DNA of 64,000 bases, from NCBI RefSeq assembly GCF_024343575.1, contig NZ_RJUA01000002.1:1-64000 (forward strand). The letters run 5' to 3'. This document shows, one piece after another, positions 27,152 through 36,694 of this stretch; positions within the stretch are counted from its first letter, which is position 1, and each line of letters starts with the position of its first letter. Below the pieces are notes generated by a model, which searched no databases, was not told where the DNA came from, and was given only the letters and a program-made list of their open reading frames with translations. The translations under genes were made by a program, and so were the position numbers. This DNA is from Lacihabitans sp. LS3-19. Its GTDB lineage: Bacteria > Bacteroidota > Bacteroidia > Cytophagales > Spirosomataceae.

Positions 27152-27574
27152 TCAAGAAATGTGTCTATTCAAAAGCCAAAGTTCAAACTTCTCTATTTCT
27201 TCTGAGGCACTATTGAAAACAAAAGTGACAAGGGCAATATCATCTGCAAAACCTATCAGCGGTATGAAATCAGGAATGAGATCTATTGGAGATAAAAAAT
27301 AGACAAAGGCAGTTATTATTATTATTACATTTTTGATATCAATATCTCTATATTCTCCTGTTGCATAAAATTTCAAAAGTTTACCCAAGGTCATTATTTT
27401 GTTTAAAACCGTTTCTAGAACTGAATTTTTTCCTTCTTTTTGAATTTTACTCAAAACACCTTTTAATAAAGTAAGTATGCCAACGGTATTCCCTGATAAT
27501 TTAGTTGCTTTGTTTAATGAAGAATTATAAAAAACCGAATCTAAGATTCTTTCTATGATGTTGTTTTTGTTCAT
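27152..27574 (-). CDS. YkvA family (DUF1232) membrane protein
   Basis: 140 residues. The C-terminal half carries the DUF1232 signature: a hydrophobic helix, then FLSPIDLIPDFIPLIGFADD. Function unknown. The N-terminal half is amphipathic and Leu/Lys-rich. Confidence 0.8.
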   Translation of the reverse strand: MNKNNIIERILDSVFYNSSLNKATKLSGNTVGILTLLKGVLSKIQKEGKNSVLETVLNKIMTLGKLLKFYATGEYRDIDIKNVIIIITAFVYFLSPIDLIPDFIPLIGFADDIALVTFVFNSASEEIEKFELWLLNRHIS

Positions 27575-27672
27575 TTTTAATAGAGAAAAAGTAATTTGTC
27601 TTTTCCTTCACAAATTAAACCAATCTTTTTGAAATATTTATTGTTAAAATATTAAAAATCGAATAGATATAA

Positions 27673-27704
27673 TTGGCAAATATTAAAATTATACAATATT
27701 TTTG
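27673..27704 (+). promoter_or_regulatory. promoter of mdh
   Basis: TTG at 27673-27675 and TATTTTTG at 27697-27704, spacer 21 bp: a good match to the Bacteroidetes consensus, 50 bp upstream of the mdh ATG. Confidence 0.6.
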
Positions 27705-27753
27705 TCTAAATTTTTAAATCAAATAGGGTCAACCTAAAAATAGTTAAAATCGC

Positions 27754-28683
27754 ATGAAAGTTACAATAATTGGTGCTGGTGCAGTAGGAGCTACCGCCGC
27801 CGACAACATTGCAAGAAAACAAATCGCCTCTGAAGTGGTTATTTTGGACATCAAAGAGGGCTTTGCAGAAGGTAAAGCAATGGATCTTGCTCAAACAGCC
27901 TCTATAGAAGGTTTTGATACGAAATTGGTTGGTGTTACGAATGATTACGAAAGAACTGCAAAATCTGATGTGATTGTGGTTACTTCGGGTTTACCAAGAA
28001 AGCCAGGTATGACTCGTGAGGAATTAATTGGAATAAACGCAGGAATTGTAAAAACTGTTGTAACCAATGCTTTGGCAGTTTCGCCGAAGGCTGTAATTAT
28101 TATTGTTTCTAACCCTATGGACACAATGACTTACCTAACTTATAAAATCGCTGCTGAGATGGGAATCTCAAAAAAGAAAGTAATTGGGATGGGAGGAGCA
28201 TTGGATTCGTCAAGATTCAGATATAGATTAGGAGAAGCTTTAAATGTAGCTCAAAGTGACCTTCACGGAATGGTAATTGGTGGACATGGTGACACTACAA
28301 TGATTCCTTTGACTAGAATGGCCACTTGGAATGGTATTCCGGTTAGTAGATTTTTAACGGCAGATAAATTGAAAGATGTATCTGATAAAACTATGGTTGG
28401 TGGTGCTACATTGACAGGTTTGTTGGGAACTTCAGCATGGTATGCACCTGGTGCTGCTATTGGTCAAATAGTAGAATCTATCCTTCGTGATGAGAAGAAA
28501 ATTATTCCTTCATGTGTATATCTTAATGGAGAATATGGCCAAAAAGATATTTGTATCGGTGTACCAGTGGTAATCGGTAGAAACGGATGGGAGAAAATAA
28601 TAAACCTAAGATTGAGCAATTCTGAAAAAGAAGCTTTTGAGAAATCAGCCGAGGCTGTCAGAGCAATGAATGCAGCTCTTTAA
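27754..28683 (+). CDS. mdh: malate dehydrogenase (LDH-like type)
   Basis: 309 residues. The N-terminal GAGAVG loop and Asp32 at the end of the second strand indicate NAD rather than NADP. Catalytic motifs: substrate-loop arginines in SGLPRKPGMTREELI, SNPMD, and the proton-relay histidine in IGGHGDTTMIPL. It oxidises malate to oxaloacetate in the TCA cycle. Monocistronic: own promoter at 27673-27704 and a terminator right after. Confidence 0.96.
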   Translation: MKVTIIGAGAVGATAADNIARKQIASEVVILDIKEGFAEGKAMDLAQTASIEGFDTKLVGVTNDYERTAKSDVIVVTSGLPRKPGMTREELIGINAGIVKTVVTNALAVSPKAVIIIVSNPMDTMTYLTYKIAAEMGISKKKVIGMGGALDSSRFRYRLGEALNVAQSDLHGMVIGGHGDTTMIPLTRMATWNGIPVSRFLTADKLKDVSDKTMVGGATLTGLLGTSAWYAPGAAIGQIVESILRDEKKIIPSCVYLNGEYGQKDICIGVPVVIGRNGWEKIINLRLSNSEKEAFEKSAEAVRAMNAAL

Positions 28684-28704
28684 TCAGAAAAAGATTATAA
28701 AAAC

Positions 28705-28739
28705 AAAAGGTCGGAAGTTTTGAATTTCCGACCTTTTTT
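28705..28739. terminator. bidirectional terminator between mdh and the hydrogenase protease gene
   Basis: Stem AAAAGGTCGGA/TCCGACCTTTT with A-rich and T-rich flanks on both sides, placed between convergent genes. Confidence 0.8.
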
Positions 28740-28743
28740 ATTC

Positions 28744-29229
28744 CTAAACCAACATAAATTCACTTTTAGTTTCAGCTAAACGATGAGCCAATTCTAAAAC
28801 TTTACTTCGTAGCTCAGGAATTATTCGAGCTATTTCCGGGGTCAATTCAACGCCTTGTTGTTGAATGGATTCAATACTAACTACAAATAGATGTACGTCG
28901 GGCATTTTGTTTAACAACTGTAGAGCACTTACTAAATCTTTTAGGCCAATATCATGCGTACTCATTGCATTTGGGAAGTCCGCAGCAAACTTTGGCCTAA
29001 TAAGTCTTATAGTACCAGTTGGATATTCGTCTAAAGTGGCATCTACAATAACAATGTGATCATATTGTTCAAAGTACTCTAAAAGATAAAAACCTCCCGT
29101 GCCTCCATCGAGTATTTCTATTTCTTCTGGGAAAACCTCCTTGCTCAATAAATTAGCCATTTGGACACCTATGCCTTCGTCACCCATTAAATAGTTTCCT
29201 ATTCCTAAAATCAGTACTGGCTTTTTCAT
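28744..29229 (-). CDS. hyaD: hydrogenase maturation protease (HyaD/HupD type)
   Basis: 161 residues. The nickel-sensing ligands are in place: the acidic residue in GDEGIGV, Asp in VDATLD and His in STHDIGLKDL. After Ni insertion it removes the C-terminal tail of the large subunit. It overlaps the cytochrome b gene by 4 bp and closes the structural operon. Confidence 0.92.
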   Translation of the reverse strand: MKKPVLILGIGNYLMGDEGIGVQMANLLSKEVFPEEIEILDGGTGGFYLLEYFEQYDHIVIVDATLDEYPTGTIRLIRPKFAADFPNAMSTHDIGLKDLVSALQLLNKMPDVHLFVVSIESIQQQGVELTPEIARIIPELRSKVLELAHRLAETKSEFMLV

Positions 29230-29996
29230 TTTTGAGTGGGTTTTGATTGGTTGAAAAGACTAATTTTATGTTTCTCTTGAGATTTTTTTATTTCTTGCTT
29301 ATGTTCTTGGAAAATATCCTCTTCGATAAATTTATAACCTGCTCCCATTGAAGATATTTCGCCTCTGCCTTCTACATAGTCATGATAGAAAACCAAATAA
29401 ATGTGAATTACAGTGAAAAGTATAAAAAACCACATGGTCCAGTGATGGAAAGACCTTAAAGCCATATCAGATCCAAAAAGGAAGCCAATGCCTGAGAAAA
29501 GTTTTGGAAACCACCAACTGCTATTTTGAGAATATAAAGCAAATCCTGTTAGAATTTGAATCAAAAAAGCAATGAAAGTTAGAAAATAAATAAATCCAGC
29601 AAGGGTATTGTGTCCAACACCAATGTGTTCTTTGCCTTTTAATTGTAAAATATCAATTTTGATAATTTGCCACATATCCTTAAAAAAAGCCAAATTGGTG
29701 GGAATGAACTGATGCCATTGGGCAAATTTATTGCCGACAAAACCCCAGTAAATCCGAAAAGCAAAATTGAAAAAGAATAAATAAGAAGCTACAAAGTGTA
29801 AAAAACGAACAGTGCCCATAACATATCTAAAGGCGGGCTCTTGCGAGCTTGTCAACACCAATGGATTTGCAATGAAAAATCCAGTTACAATTAACACTAG
29901 GATAGCTATAACATTAAGCCAATGGTAAATTCGAACGGGTAATTCCCATACATAAACCCTTCGCATTCTGTTGATTTTCAAATATTTGGTACTCAT
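29226..29996 (-). CDS. hyaC: Ni/Fe-hydrogenase b-type cytochrome subunit
   Basis: 256 residues with four membrane helices. Haem-ligand histidines are visible in RIYHWLNV, FLHFVASY, SFHHWTMWF and VIHIYLVFYHDY. The last also contains the family ending YVEGRGEISSMG. It anchors the hydrogenase dimer in the membrane and passes electrons from H2 to quinone. It is third in the small-large-cytochrome-protease order, 37 bp after the large subunit. Confidence 0.93.
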   Translation of the reverse strand: MSTKYLKINRMRRVYVWELPVRIYHWLNVIAILVLIVTGFFIANPLVLTSSQEPAFRYVMGTVRFLHFVASYLFFFNFAFRIYWGFVGNKFAQWHQFIPTNLAFFKDMWQIIKIDILQLKGKEHIGVGHNTLAGFIYFLTFIAFLIQILTGFALYSQNSSWWFPKLFSGIGFLFGSDMALRSFHHWTMWFFILFTVIHIYLVFYHDYVEGRGEISSMGAGYKFIEEDIFQEHKQEIKKSQEKHKISLFNQSKPTQK

Positions 29997-30033
29997 AATA
30001 TTTGACAGTTTAAAACTTTTTTAAATTATTGTA

Positions 30034-31758
30034 TTAATCACCAACCACACTTATTCTATTGATATGCTTTCCGTGCTCATCATACAAGTGAACGCTACAG
30101 GCCATACATGGGTCAAAACTGTGAATGGTTCTCAGTAATTCTACCGGTTGGTTCGCATCTGCTACAGGTGTATCTATTAAGGCAGCTTCATAGGCACTTC
30201 TTTGACCATTGTTGTCACGAGGAGAAGCATTCCAAGTAGTAGGCACAACTAGCTGATAATTAGCTATTTTTTCGTCTGAAATATTTATCCAGTGTGCCAA
30301 AGCACCTCTTGGAGCTTCTCCATAACCGACTCCTATGGCTTGTTTAGGCCATGTTGATGGTTGGAAAAGGCTTTGCTCAGCCATTCTGGTATCACCATTT
30401 TTGATATTAGAAATCAATTGGTCATAGAATTCTTGTGCCCAATTGGCAACTAAAACACTTTCAAGGCCCCTTGCAGCTGTTCTGCCTAATGTACTGAACA
30501 GTGCAGTTATTGGTACATCCAAGTCTTTCAAGGCTTTATCAACTACTTCCTTGAACTCTGGCCTTCCGTGTGCGTAGCCGATGAGCATTCTAGACAAAGG
30601 TCCAACTTCCATGGCGTTTCCTTTCCATCTTGGAGTTTTCAAGAAACTATATTTTTGGCTAAAGTCTAAATGATCGAATGGAGGTTTTGGCCCAGTGTAA
30701 TTCATTTTGCTTTCTCCTTTCCAAGGGTGTAAACCAACTTGGTCGCCGCCTTCATAGCTGTACCAAGAGTGTGTTATGTATTCTTCAACTTCTTTGTCGT
30801 TTCTGAGGTCAACTTCATGGATTTTCGAAATATCTTTATTTAAAATAGCACCAGAAGGGAATTTGAAACTTGAAGGGTCATTGAATCCTTTGGTTGGCAA
30901 ATCTCCGTAAGCCATGTAATTTCCCAAACCACCACCTATAGAGCCCCAGTCTTTGTAGAAACTCGCAATAGCCATTAAATCAGGAATATAAACTTGCTCA
31001 ATAAATTCTTTTCCCTGATCCAAAATAGTTTTTACATAAGCCAATCGTTCAGCATTTATGCCGCTCATATCATCAAGAGTAACACTGCAAGCCATACCAC
31101 CAACTAAATAATTAGGGTGAGGGTTTTTACCTCCAAATATGGTTTGCACTTTCACCATTTCTTTTTGCCATTCTAAGGCTTCCAAGTAATGAGCAAGCCC
31201 AATCAGATTGACTTCTGCCGGAAGTTTGTAAGCTGGGTGTCCCCAATAGCCATTTGCAAATATGCCCAACTGGCCACTTTCAACGAATTTCTTTATTCTT
31301 TTTTGTAAATCAGAAAAATAACCAGGAGAACTTTTTGGCCAATTAGAAATACTTTGAGCCAGTTCTGATGTTTTTTTGGGGTCTGCTTTTAAGGCATTTA
31401 CCACATCTACCCAGTCCATGGCGTGTAAATGATAAAAGTGAACGACATGGTCATGCATATAAAGGCTCGCAAACATCAAGTTTCTAACCAATTCCGCGTT
31501 TGGAGGAACAATTATCCCCAGAGCATCTTCAACAGCTCTAACACTAACCAAAGAGTGGGTGCTGGTACAAACTCCACAAACTCTTCCAACAAATGCCCAA
31601 GCATCTCGAGGGTCTCTACCTTTCAGGATTTCCTCGAGTAGCCTAACCATTGTTCCACTCGAAAAAGCATCTTTTATTTTACCATCTTCTATATCGGCTT
31701 CTACTCGTAAGTGGCCCTCTATTCGGGTTATCGGATCCACTACTATACGTTGACTCAT
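30034..31758 (-). CDS. hyaB: [NiFe]-hydrogenase large subunit, precursor form
   Basis: 574 residues. The nickel ligands are Cys61/Cys64 in RVCGVC and Cys551/Cys554 in DPCMACSVH near the end; RIEGHLRVE and STHS flank the N-terminal pair. The 17 residues after the last His form the peptide removed by the maturation protease. It houses the NiFe(CN)2CO centre for H2 oxidation. It is downstream of the small-subunit gene in the same operon. Confidence 0.96.
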   Translation of the reverse strand: MSQRIVVDPITRIEGHLRVEADIEDGKIKDAFSSGTMVRLLEEILKGRDPRDAWAFVGRVCGVCTSTHSLVSVRAVEDALGIIVPPNAELVRNLMFASLYMHDHVVHFYHLHAMDWVDVVNALKADPKKTSELAQSISNWPKSSPGYFSDLQKRIKKFVESGQLGIFANGYWGHPAYKLPAEVNLIGLAHYLEALEWQKEMVKVQTIFGGKNPHPNYLVGGMACSVTLDDMSGINAERLAYVKTILDQGKEFIEQVYIPDLMAIASFYKDWGSIGGGLGNYMAYGDLPTKGFNDPSSFKFPSGAILNKDISKIHEVDLRNDKEVEEYITHSWYSYEGGDQVGLHPWKGESKMNYTGPKPPFDHLDFSQKYSFLKTPRWKGNAMEVGPLSRMLIGYAHGRPEFKEVVDKALKDLDVPITALFSTLGRTAARGLESVLVANWAQEFYDQLISNIKNGDTRMAEQSLFQPSTWPKQAIGVGYGEAPRGALAHWINISDEKIANYQLVVPTTWNASPRDNNGQRSAYEAALIDTPVADANQPVELLRTIHSFDPCMACSVHLYDEHGKHINRISVVGD

Positions 31759-31807
31759 GATATTTTGTTTTTATATTTTTTTAAATTCAATTTTAGAAAA
31801 ATCATCC

Positions 31808-32932
31808 TTATTCAAGCTCACTTTCGCCTAGCTTTCCTTCATTTTCTATCGTTTGAAGTATTTTCTTTTTCCTTACATTGGTCATTATTGCATGTGCCGT
31901 AACTCCCACTGCAACAGCACCCAAAGCCACTTTTCCAACAGTATCTGCATTTGCCTCGATACCGAAACCAGGGAAGATTGCCGCACGGTCATAGATGTTT
32001 CCGTTGTCCCAATAGTTTTCTTCACTGCAGCCTATACAACCGTGTCCGCTTTGGATAGGGAAACTTACGCCATTGTTCCATTTCATAGTTCCGCAGGAAT
32101 TGTAGGTAACCGGGCCTTTACAGCCAACTTTGTATAAACAATAGCCTTTTTTAGCATTTTCGTCATCGAAACTTTCAACAAATAACCCAGCATCATAATA
32201 CGACCTTCTATAGCAACTATCGTGAATTCTTTTGCTATAAAAAGCTTTTGGTCTACCAGTTCTGTCTAGTTCTGGTATTCTGCCAAAAGTTACCACATGT
32301 ACTATCACTGCAGCCATTACTTCACCAATTGGTGGACAACCGGGTACTTTTATGATGGTTTTACCTTTTAATATTTTATGAATTGGCGTTGCTTTGGTAG
32401 GGTTTGGTTTGGCAGATTGCACACATCCATTACTTGCACAGCTACCCCATGCTATAATAGCTTTTGCGTTTTCAGCAGCTTCTTCTAATATTTGGATAGA
32501 GGTTTTTCCACCAATCATACAATAAACTCCATCTGCCGCAGTCGGCACACTACCTTCAACACATAAGATGTATTCACCTTTATATTTTTTCATGGTGTTT
32601 TGCATGGCTTCTTCCGCTTGTGCACCACTTGCGGCCATCAAAGTCTCGGTATAATCTAAAGAGATTTGATCCAATAAAACGTCAGCTACAATAGGATGAG
32701 ATGAACGAATAAAGCTTTCACTACAACAAGTACATTCTTGAAAATGTAGCCAAATTACTGGTAAACGTGGTTTGGTTTTTAATGCTTCGGTTACTTGGGC
32801 TATACCTGATTGGTTGAGTCCCATATAAGCGGCTATCGTGGTACAAAAAGTTAGGAAGTCACGACGCGAGTAGCCTTTGCGGATTACTTCGTCATAGTAA
32901 GTAGGGGCTTGAGTTTTAGTAATGTTTGACAT
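31808..32932 (-). CDS. hyaA: [NiFe]-hydrogenase small subunit, oxygen-tolerant type, Tat-exported
   Basis: 374 residues from the ATG at 32932; an in-frame start at 33043 would place 37 extra residues before the Tat signal. Twin arginine at 23-24 in YSRRDFLTF. The proximal-cluster motif is ECTCCSESF, with Cys67, Cys69 and Cys70, and a further cysteine in WGSCASNGCVQ. Ordinary enzymes have glycine at the two extra positions, so this has the six-cysteine [4Fe-3S] site of O2-tolerant (group 1d-like) enzymes. The distal cluster (RIHDSCYRR) and medial cluster (GCIGCSEENYWD) are present, and a C-terminal membrane helix follows. First gene of the structural operon. Confidence 0.95.
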   Translation of the reverse strand: MSNITKTQAPTYYDEVIRKGYSRRDFLTFCTTIAAYMGLNQSGIAQVTEALKTKPRLPVIWLHFQECTCCSESFIRSSHPIVADVLLDQISLDYTETLMAASGAQAEEAMQNTMKKYKGEYILCVEGSVPTAADGVYCMIGGKTSIQILEEAAENAKAIIAWGSCASNGCVQSAKPNPTKATPIHKILKGKTIIKVPGCPPIGEVMAAVIVHVVTFGRIPELDRTGRPKAFYSKRIHDSCYRRSYYDAGLFVESFDDENAKKGYCLYKVGCKGPVTYNSCGTMKWNNGVSFPIQSGHGCIGCSEENYWDNGNIYDRAAIFPGFGIEANADTVGKVALGAVAVGVTAHAIMTNVRKKKILQTIENEGKLGESELE

Positions 32933-33094
32933 GCTGATATTTATCAAATTGTTGACTAAAAGATTGTAAATCAGGTTTGAAGGTAAAGGATGTGGTTGTT
33001 TTTTATTATGATGAAAAGCATTTTTCTTAGTGACTTTACTCATCTCAAAAATAAAAATAGAGTTCTAATATTGGTTAAAATTTATAATACGATT

Positions 33095-33298
33095 ATGAGG
33101 AAAATATTGGTATTCGCTTTTTTGCTTTTGTCTTTTGTAACCATAGCACATCCGGGTCATGGAGATCATGGTGATTCTGGGTTTACAATTACTCATTATT
33201 TCTCAACTCCAGTTCACATGGGCGTTAGTTTTGCGATTTTAGGAGCGGTTATTTATTTTATAGTGAAGGCTATTAGAAAAAAATCAAAAAATGCATGA
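33095..33298 (+). CDS. small His-rich membrane protein resembling the N-terminus of HupE/UreJ
   Basis: 67 residues from the ATG at 33095 (MRKILVFAFLLL); a longer in-frame start at 32990 would put 35 odd residues before the signal sequence. After the signal comes AHPGHGDHGDSGF, like the start of mature HupE/UreJ nickel carriers, then THYFSTPVHMG and one membrane helix with a basic tail. Full HupE has about six helices. It overlaps hypA by 8 bp. Nickel binding is inference. Confidence 0.7.
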   Translation: MRKILVFAFLLLSFVTIAHPGHGDHGDSGFTITHYFSTPVHMGVSFAILGAVIYFIVKAIRKKSKNA

Positions 33299-33632
33299 GC
33301 TTTCTATTGTAATGAGCATTTTGGATATTGCTCAAAAGCAAGCGAATAAAGCCCAAGCCCAAGCAGTCGAGGAGATTGAGTTAGAAATTGGTGAATTGAC
33401 TGGTATTGAAAAGATGTCGTTTGATTTTGCTTGGAAGCAAGCCATTCGGGGCTCAATATTGGAAAATGTTGAACTGAAAATTATTCGCCCCCTCGGAATT
33501 GGAAAATGCATGGACTGTGATGAAGTGTTTGAAATGAAGCAAATTTTCGATGCTTGTCCAATTTGTAAAAGTCCTTTTGTGGCTATAAAAAGTGGTAAAG
33601 AATTAAGAGTGAAGTCTTTGGTAGTTACTTAA
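33291..33632 (+). CDS. hypA: hydrogenase nickel incorporation protein HypA
   Basis: 113 residues. It starts MHELSIV, whose second-residue His is the nickel ligand. The zinc site is formed by CMDC and CPIC. It delivers nickel with HypB to the large subunit. Its start overlaps the small HupE-like gene and hypB follows after 10 bp. Confidence 0.95.
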   Translation: MHELSIVMSILDIAQKQANKAQAQAVEEIELEIGELTGIEKMSFDFAWKQAIRGSILENVELKIIRPLGIGKCMDCDEVFEMKQIFDACPICKSPFVAIKSGKELRVKSLVVT

Positions 33633-33642
33633 AAATAATATT

Positions 33643-34350
33643 ATGTGTGCAACATGTGGATGTGGACCAGATCATCATCACAAAGATGAAAAGAAGGTTT
33701 TAGATGTAGAGCAAGATATTCTTCAAGAAAATAATCTTCTGGCTCAAAGAAATAGAGGCTATTTTGATGGCAAAAATATCTTTGCCTTGAATTTGGTAAG
33801 TTCGCCAGGTTCTGGTAAAACTAGTTTGTTGGAACGGACACTCAGAGATTTAAAAGAGGAGCTTCAATTTGCAGTAATCGAAGGCGACCAACAGACGGCT
33901 AACGACGCGGACCGAATTCATGCTACTGGAACTAAAGTGACCCAGATAAATACTGGGAAAGGGTGTCATCTGGACGCTCACATGATTTTTCATGCTCTTC
34001 AAGGCATGAAATTGCCTTCGGATTCAGTATTATTTATCGAAAATGTTGGGAATTTAGTTTGTCCCGCAATGTTTGACCTTGGTGAAAAAGACCGAGTTGT
34101 TATAATGAGTGTAACTGAAGGGGAAGATAAACCTCTAAAATATCCGGATATGTTTCATTCGTCGCAATTGTGTATCATCAACAAAACTGATTTGCTTCCG
34201 TATGTACCTTTTGATTTGGAAAAAGCAAAAGAATATCTCTTAAAAGTAAATCCTAATATTGAAATAATAGAAGTCAGTTGCACAAACGGAGAAGGTTTGT
34301 CTGTTTGGTATGAGTGGCTAAAATCAAAAGTTTTGGTGCCTTTCGAATAA
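33643..34350 (+). CDS. hypB: hydrogenase nickel incorporation GTPase HypB
   Basis: 235 residues. The N-terminal metal motif is CATCGCGPDHHH. The G domain shows P-loop SSPGSGKTSLLE, the EGDQQTANDADRI switch region, the CHLDAHM metal site and NKTD. It uses GTP to drive nickel transfer with HypA. The short His run suggests limited nickel storage. Confidence 0.95.
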   Translation: MCATCGCGPDHHHKDEKKVLDVEQDILQENNLLAQRNRGYFDGKNIFALNLVSSPGSGKTSLLERTLRDLKEELQFAVIEGDQQTANDADRIHATGTKVTQINTGKGCHLDAHMIFHALQGMKLPSDSVLFIENVGNLVCPAMFDLGEKDRVVIMSVTEGEDKPLKYPDMFHSSQLCIINKTDLLPYVPFDLEKAKEYLLKVNPNIEIIEVSCTNGEGLSVWYEWLKSKVLVPFE

Positions 34351-34360
34351 ATTCAATAAA

Positions 34361-36694
34361 ATGGCAGTATTTCAAATTAAGATAAAAGGTATGGTTCAAG
34401 GGGTGGGTTTTCGCCCCTTTGTTCATAAATTGGCGTCCGAAATGAAAATTGACGGAAGGGTTAGTAATGGCTCAGATGGAGTATTGATAGTTTGTGAAGG
34501 TTCAGAATTAACCATTCAAAAGTTTTACCAAACAATATTAAATAAGCCACCTCAAAATGCCATAATAACATTTGCTGATATAATTGAAAGCAAGCAAAGT
34601 GTCGAGAAAGGTTTTAAAATTATTAATAGTATTCCAGGTAATTTTTCTTCAGTTTTGTTAACGCCTGATGTTGCAATATGTCCTTCTTGTGCAAAAGAAA
34701 TAAAAGATTTGCAAAATCCCAGATACAGATATCCTTTCACTACTTGTCTCAATTGCGGCCCAAGATATTCAATAGCCGAAGCCGTTCCGTATGACAGGGC
34801 AAATACCACCATGCGAACTTTGGAAATGTGTTCATCTTGTATTTCTGAATACAATTCAATAGAAAATACTCGACACCATAGCCAAACAAATTCATGCCCA
34901 GATTGCTCTATTCCTATGCATCTTTTTGATTTTGAAGGAAATGTGTTATCGACAGACTGTGTAGAGATTTTGAATTTTATTAATCAAAAACTTGAAGCTG
35001 GAAAAATTTTGGCCATAAAAGGAACTGGAGGGTATTTATTAATGTGCGATGCCAACAATGAAAATACAATTTCCCTTTTGAGAGAACACAAAAACAGGCC
35101 ATCTAAGCCTTTTGCGGTACTTTTTCCTACTTTTCAAAGATTAGAAAAAGATGTTTTTGTAAACAAATTAGAAAAAGAAGCATTGCTTTCTAAAGAAGCT
35201 CCGATTGTACTTTGTAAGGTAAAAAAGGAAATAAATTCTAGTATTTCTTTTCAAAAAATAGCTCCAGGGTTAGTGAAATTGGGCGTAATGCTTCCAAATT
35301 CTCCGCTTTTGCAATTAATAGCTGAAGATTTCGGGGGACCCATCATTGCTACAAGTGCTAATGTTAGCGGTTCGCCTATTATATTTCGGGATGAAGATGT
35401 AATTCCTAATTTGTCAGGAATCGCCGACTTTTTTGTTTCTTATGATAGAGAAATATTAGTTCCTCAAGATGATAGTGTGGTGCAGTTTACTAAAAACAAG
35501 CAAAAGATAATCTTAAGGAGGAGCCGAGGTTTTGCTCCTAACTATTTTCCAGTTCCCTTCCAACCTCAAAATAAAGCAGTTTTAGCATTAGGTGCAGATC
35601 TAAAAGGAACCTTTACCTTAAGTAAAAAGGATCTTTTATTTGTTAGTCAATACCTTGGGAATCTTGAGAATTTGGAATCTGGAATGGCATTTGATACCAC
35701 TTTGGCACATATTTCTGGTATTGTAGATTTTAAACCAGAGGTAGTTTTGGCAGATTTACATCCGAACTACTATTCTACTCAAAAGGCAGTGGCCCTTTCA
35801 GAAAATTTGAATATTCCTCTTCAAAAAATTCAACATCATAAGGCTCATTTTTTCTCAGTTTTAGCCGAAAATGATCTTTTGGATTGTCAAGAACCTATTT
35901 TAGGTGTTATTTGGGATGGTACTGGTTTTGGTGAAGATCAACAAATTTGGGGTGGAGAGTTTTTTCTTTACAAAAATGGCAGAATGGATAGGGCTTTTCA
36001 TTTGAAATATTTTAATCAAATTTCAGGTGATAAAATGAGTAAAAATCCAAAATTGAGTGCCTTGAGTTTATTACAAGGTTTGGATAAATTTAAAGAATTA
36101 CTCAAAGGCGATTTCAGTGAAAAGGAATGGAGTTATTATAATAAACTTCCAAAAAATGGCAATCTTTTGAAAACCTCAAGTATGGGAAGGTTTTTAGACG
36201 GTATAGCTTATTTATTAGATATTAAATCACCAAATTCTTATGAAGGTGAGGCTGCTCTTAAATTAGAAGCATTGGTTTCTTTGGGAAAAGAAAAATTCAC
36301 GAATGAATATTATCCTTTTGAAATAATTGAAAATGAAATTGATTTTCATCCTATTTTATTTGGTTTGATTTTAGACAAAATATCAGGAGAGCCAAAAGAG
36401 ATTATTGCTGAAAAAGTATTTAAAACACTTTCGATTATGATTGCTGAAGTTTGCGAATTGGTTGGAGTTGAGAAAATTGCATTCAGTGGTGGAGTTTTCC
36501 AAAATGCAGTTCTATGCGATATGGTTTTCGACGATTTAAGCACAAACAAAGATCTTTATTTTCATAAAAACCTTTCTCCTAACGACGAGAACATAAGCTT
36601 TGGTCAGTTTGCAAGTTATGTCAATAATAAACAGGCCGATAAATTGGGTAAAGGATTTAATAATAAAATTAAACAGACAATATCATGTGTTTAG
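34361..36694 (+). CDS. hypF: carbamoyltransferase HypF
   Basis: 777 residues with the full domain set: acylphosphatase (GMVQGVGFRPFVHK), two zinc fingers (CPSC...CLNC and CSSC...CPDC), a YrdC-like domain (about 205-390, SKPFAVLFPT) and a Kae1-like domain with HHKAHFFS and the IAFSGGVFQN motif. It makes the thiocarbamate on HypE that becomes the cyanide ligands. The 3' end overlaps hypC by 10 bp. Confidence 0.96.
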   Translation: MAVFQIKIKGMVQGVGFRPFVHKLASEMKIDGRVSNGSDGVLIVCEGSELTIQKFYQTILNKPPQNAIITFADIIESKQSVEKGFKIINSIPGNFSSVLLTPDVAICPSCAKEIKDLQNPRYRYPFTTCLNCGPRYSIAEAVPYDRANTTMRTLEMCSSCISEYNSIENTRHHSQTNSCPDCSIPMHLFDFEGNVLSTDCVEILNFINQKLEAGKILAIKGTGGYLLMCDANNENTISLLREHKNRPSKPFAVLFPTFQRLEKDVFVNKLEKEALLSKEAPIVLCKVKKEINSSISFQKIAPGLVKLGVMLPNSPLLQLIAEDFGGPIIATSANVSGSPIIFRDEDVIPNLSGIADFFVSYDREILVPQDDSVVQFTKNKQKIILRRSRGFAPNYFPVPFQPQNKAVLALGADLKGTFTLSKKDLLFVSQYLGNLENLESGMAFDTTLAHISGIVDFKPEVVLADLHPNYYSTQKAVALSENLNIPLQKIQHHKAHFFSVLAENDLLDCQEPILGVIWDGTGFGEDQQIWGGEFFLYKNGRMDRAFHLKYFNQISGDKMSKNPKLSALSLLQGLDKFKELLKGDFSEKEWSYYNKLPKNGNLLKTSSMGRFLDGIAYLLDIKSPNSYEGEAALKLEALVSLGKEKFTNEYYPFEIIENEIDFHPILFGLILDKISGEPKEIIAEKVFKTLSIMIAEVCELVGVEKIAFSGGVFQNAVLCDMVFDDLSTNKDLYFHKNLSPNDENISFGQFASYVNNKQADKLGKGFNNKIKQTISCV

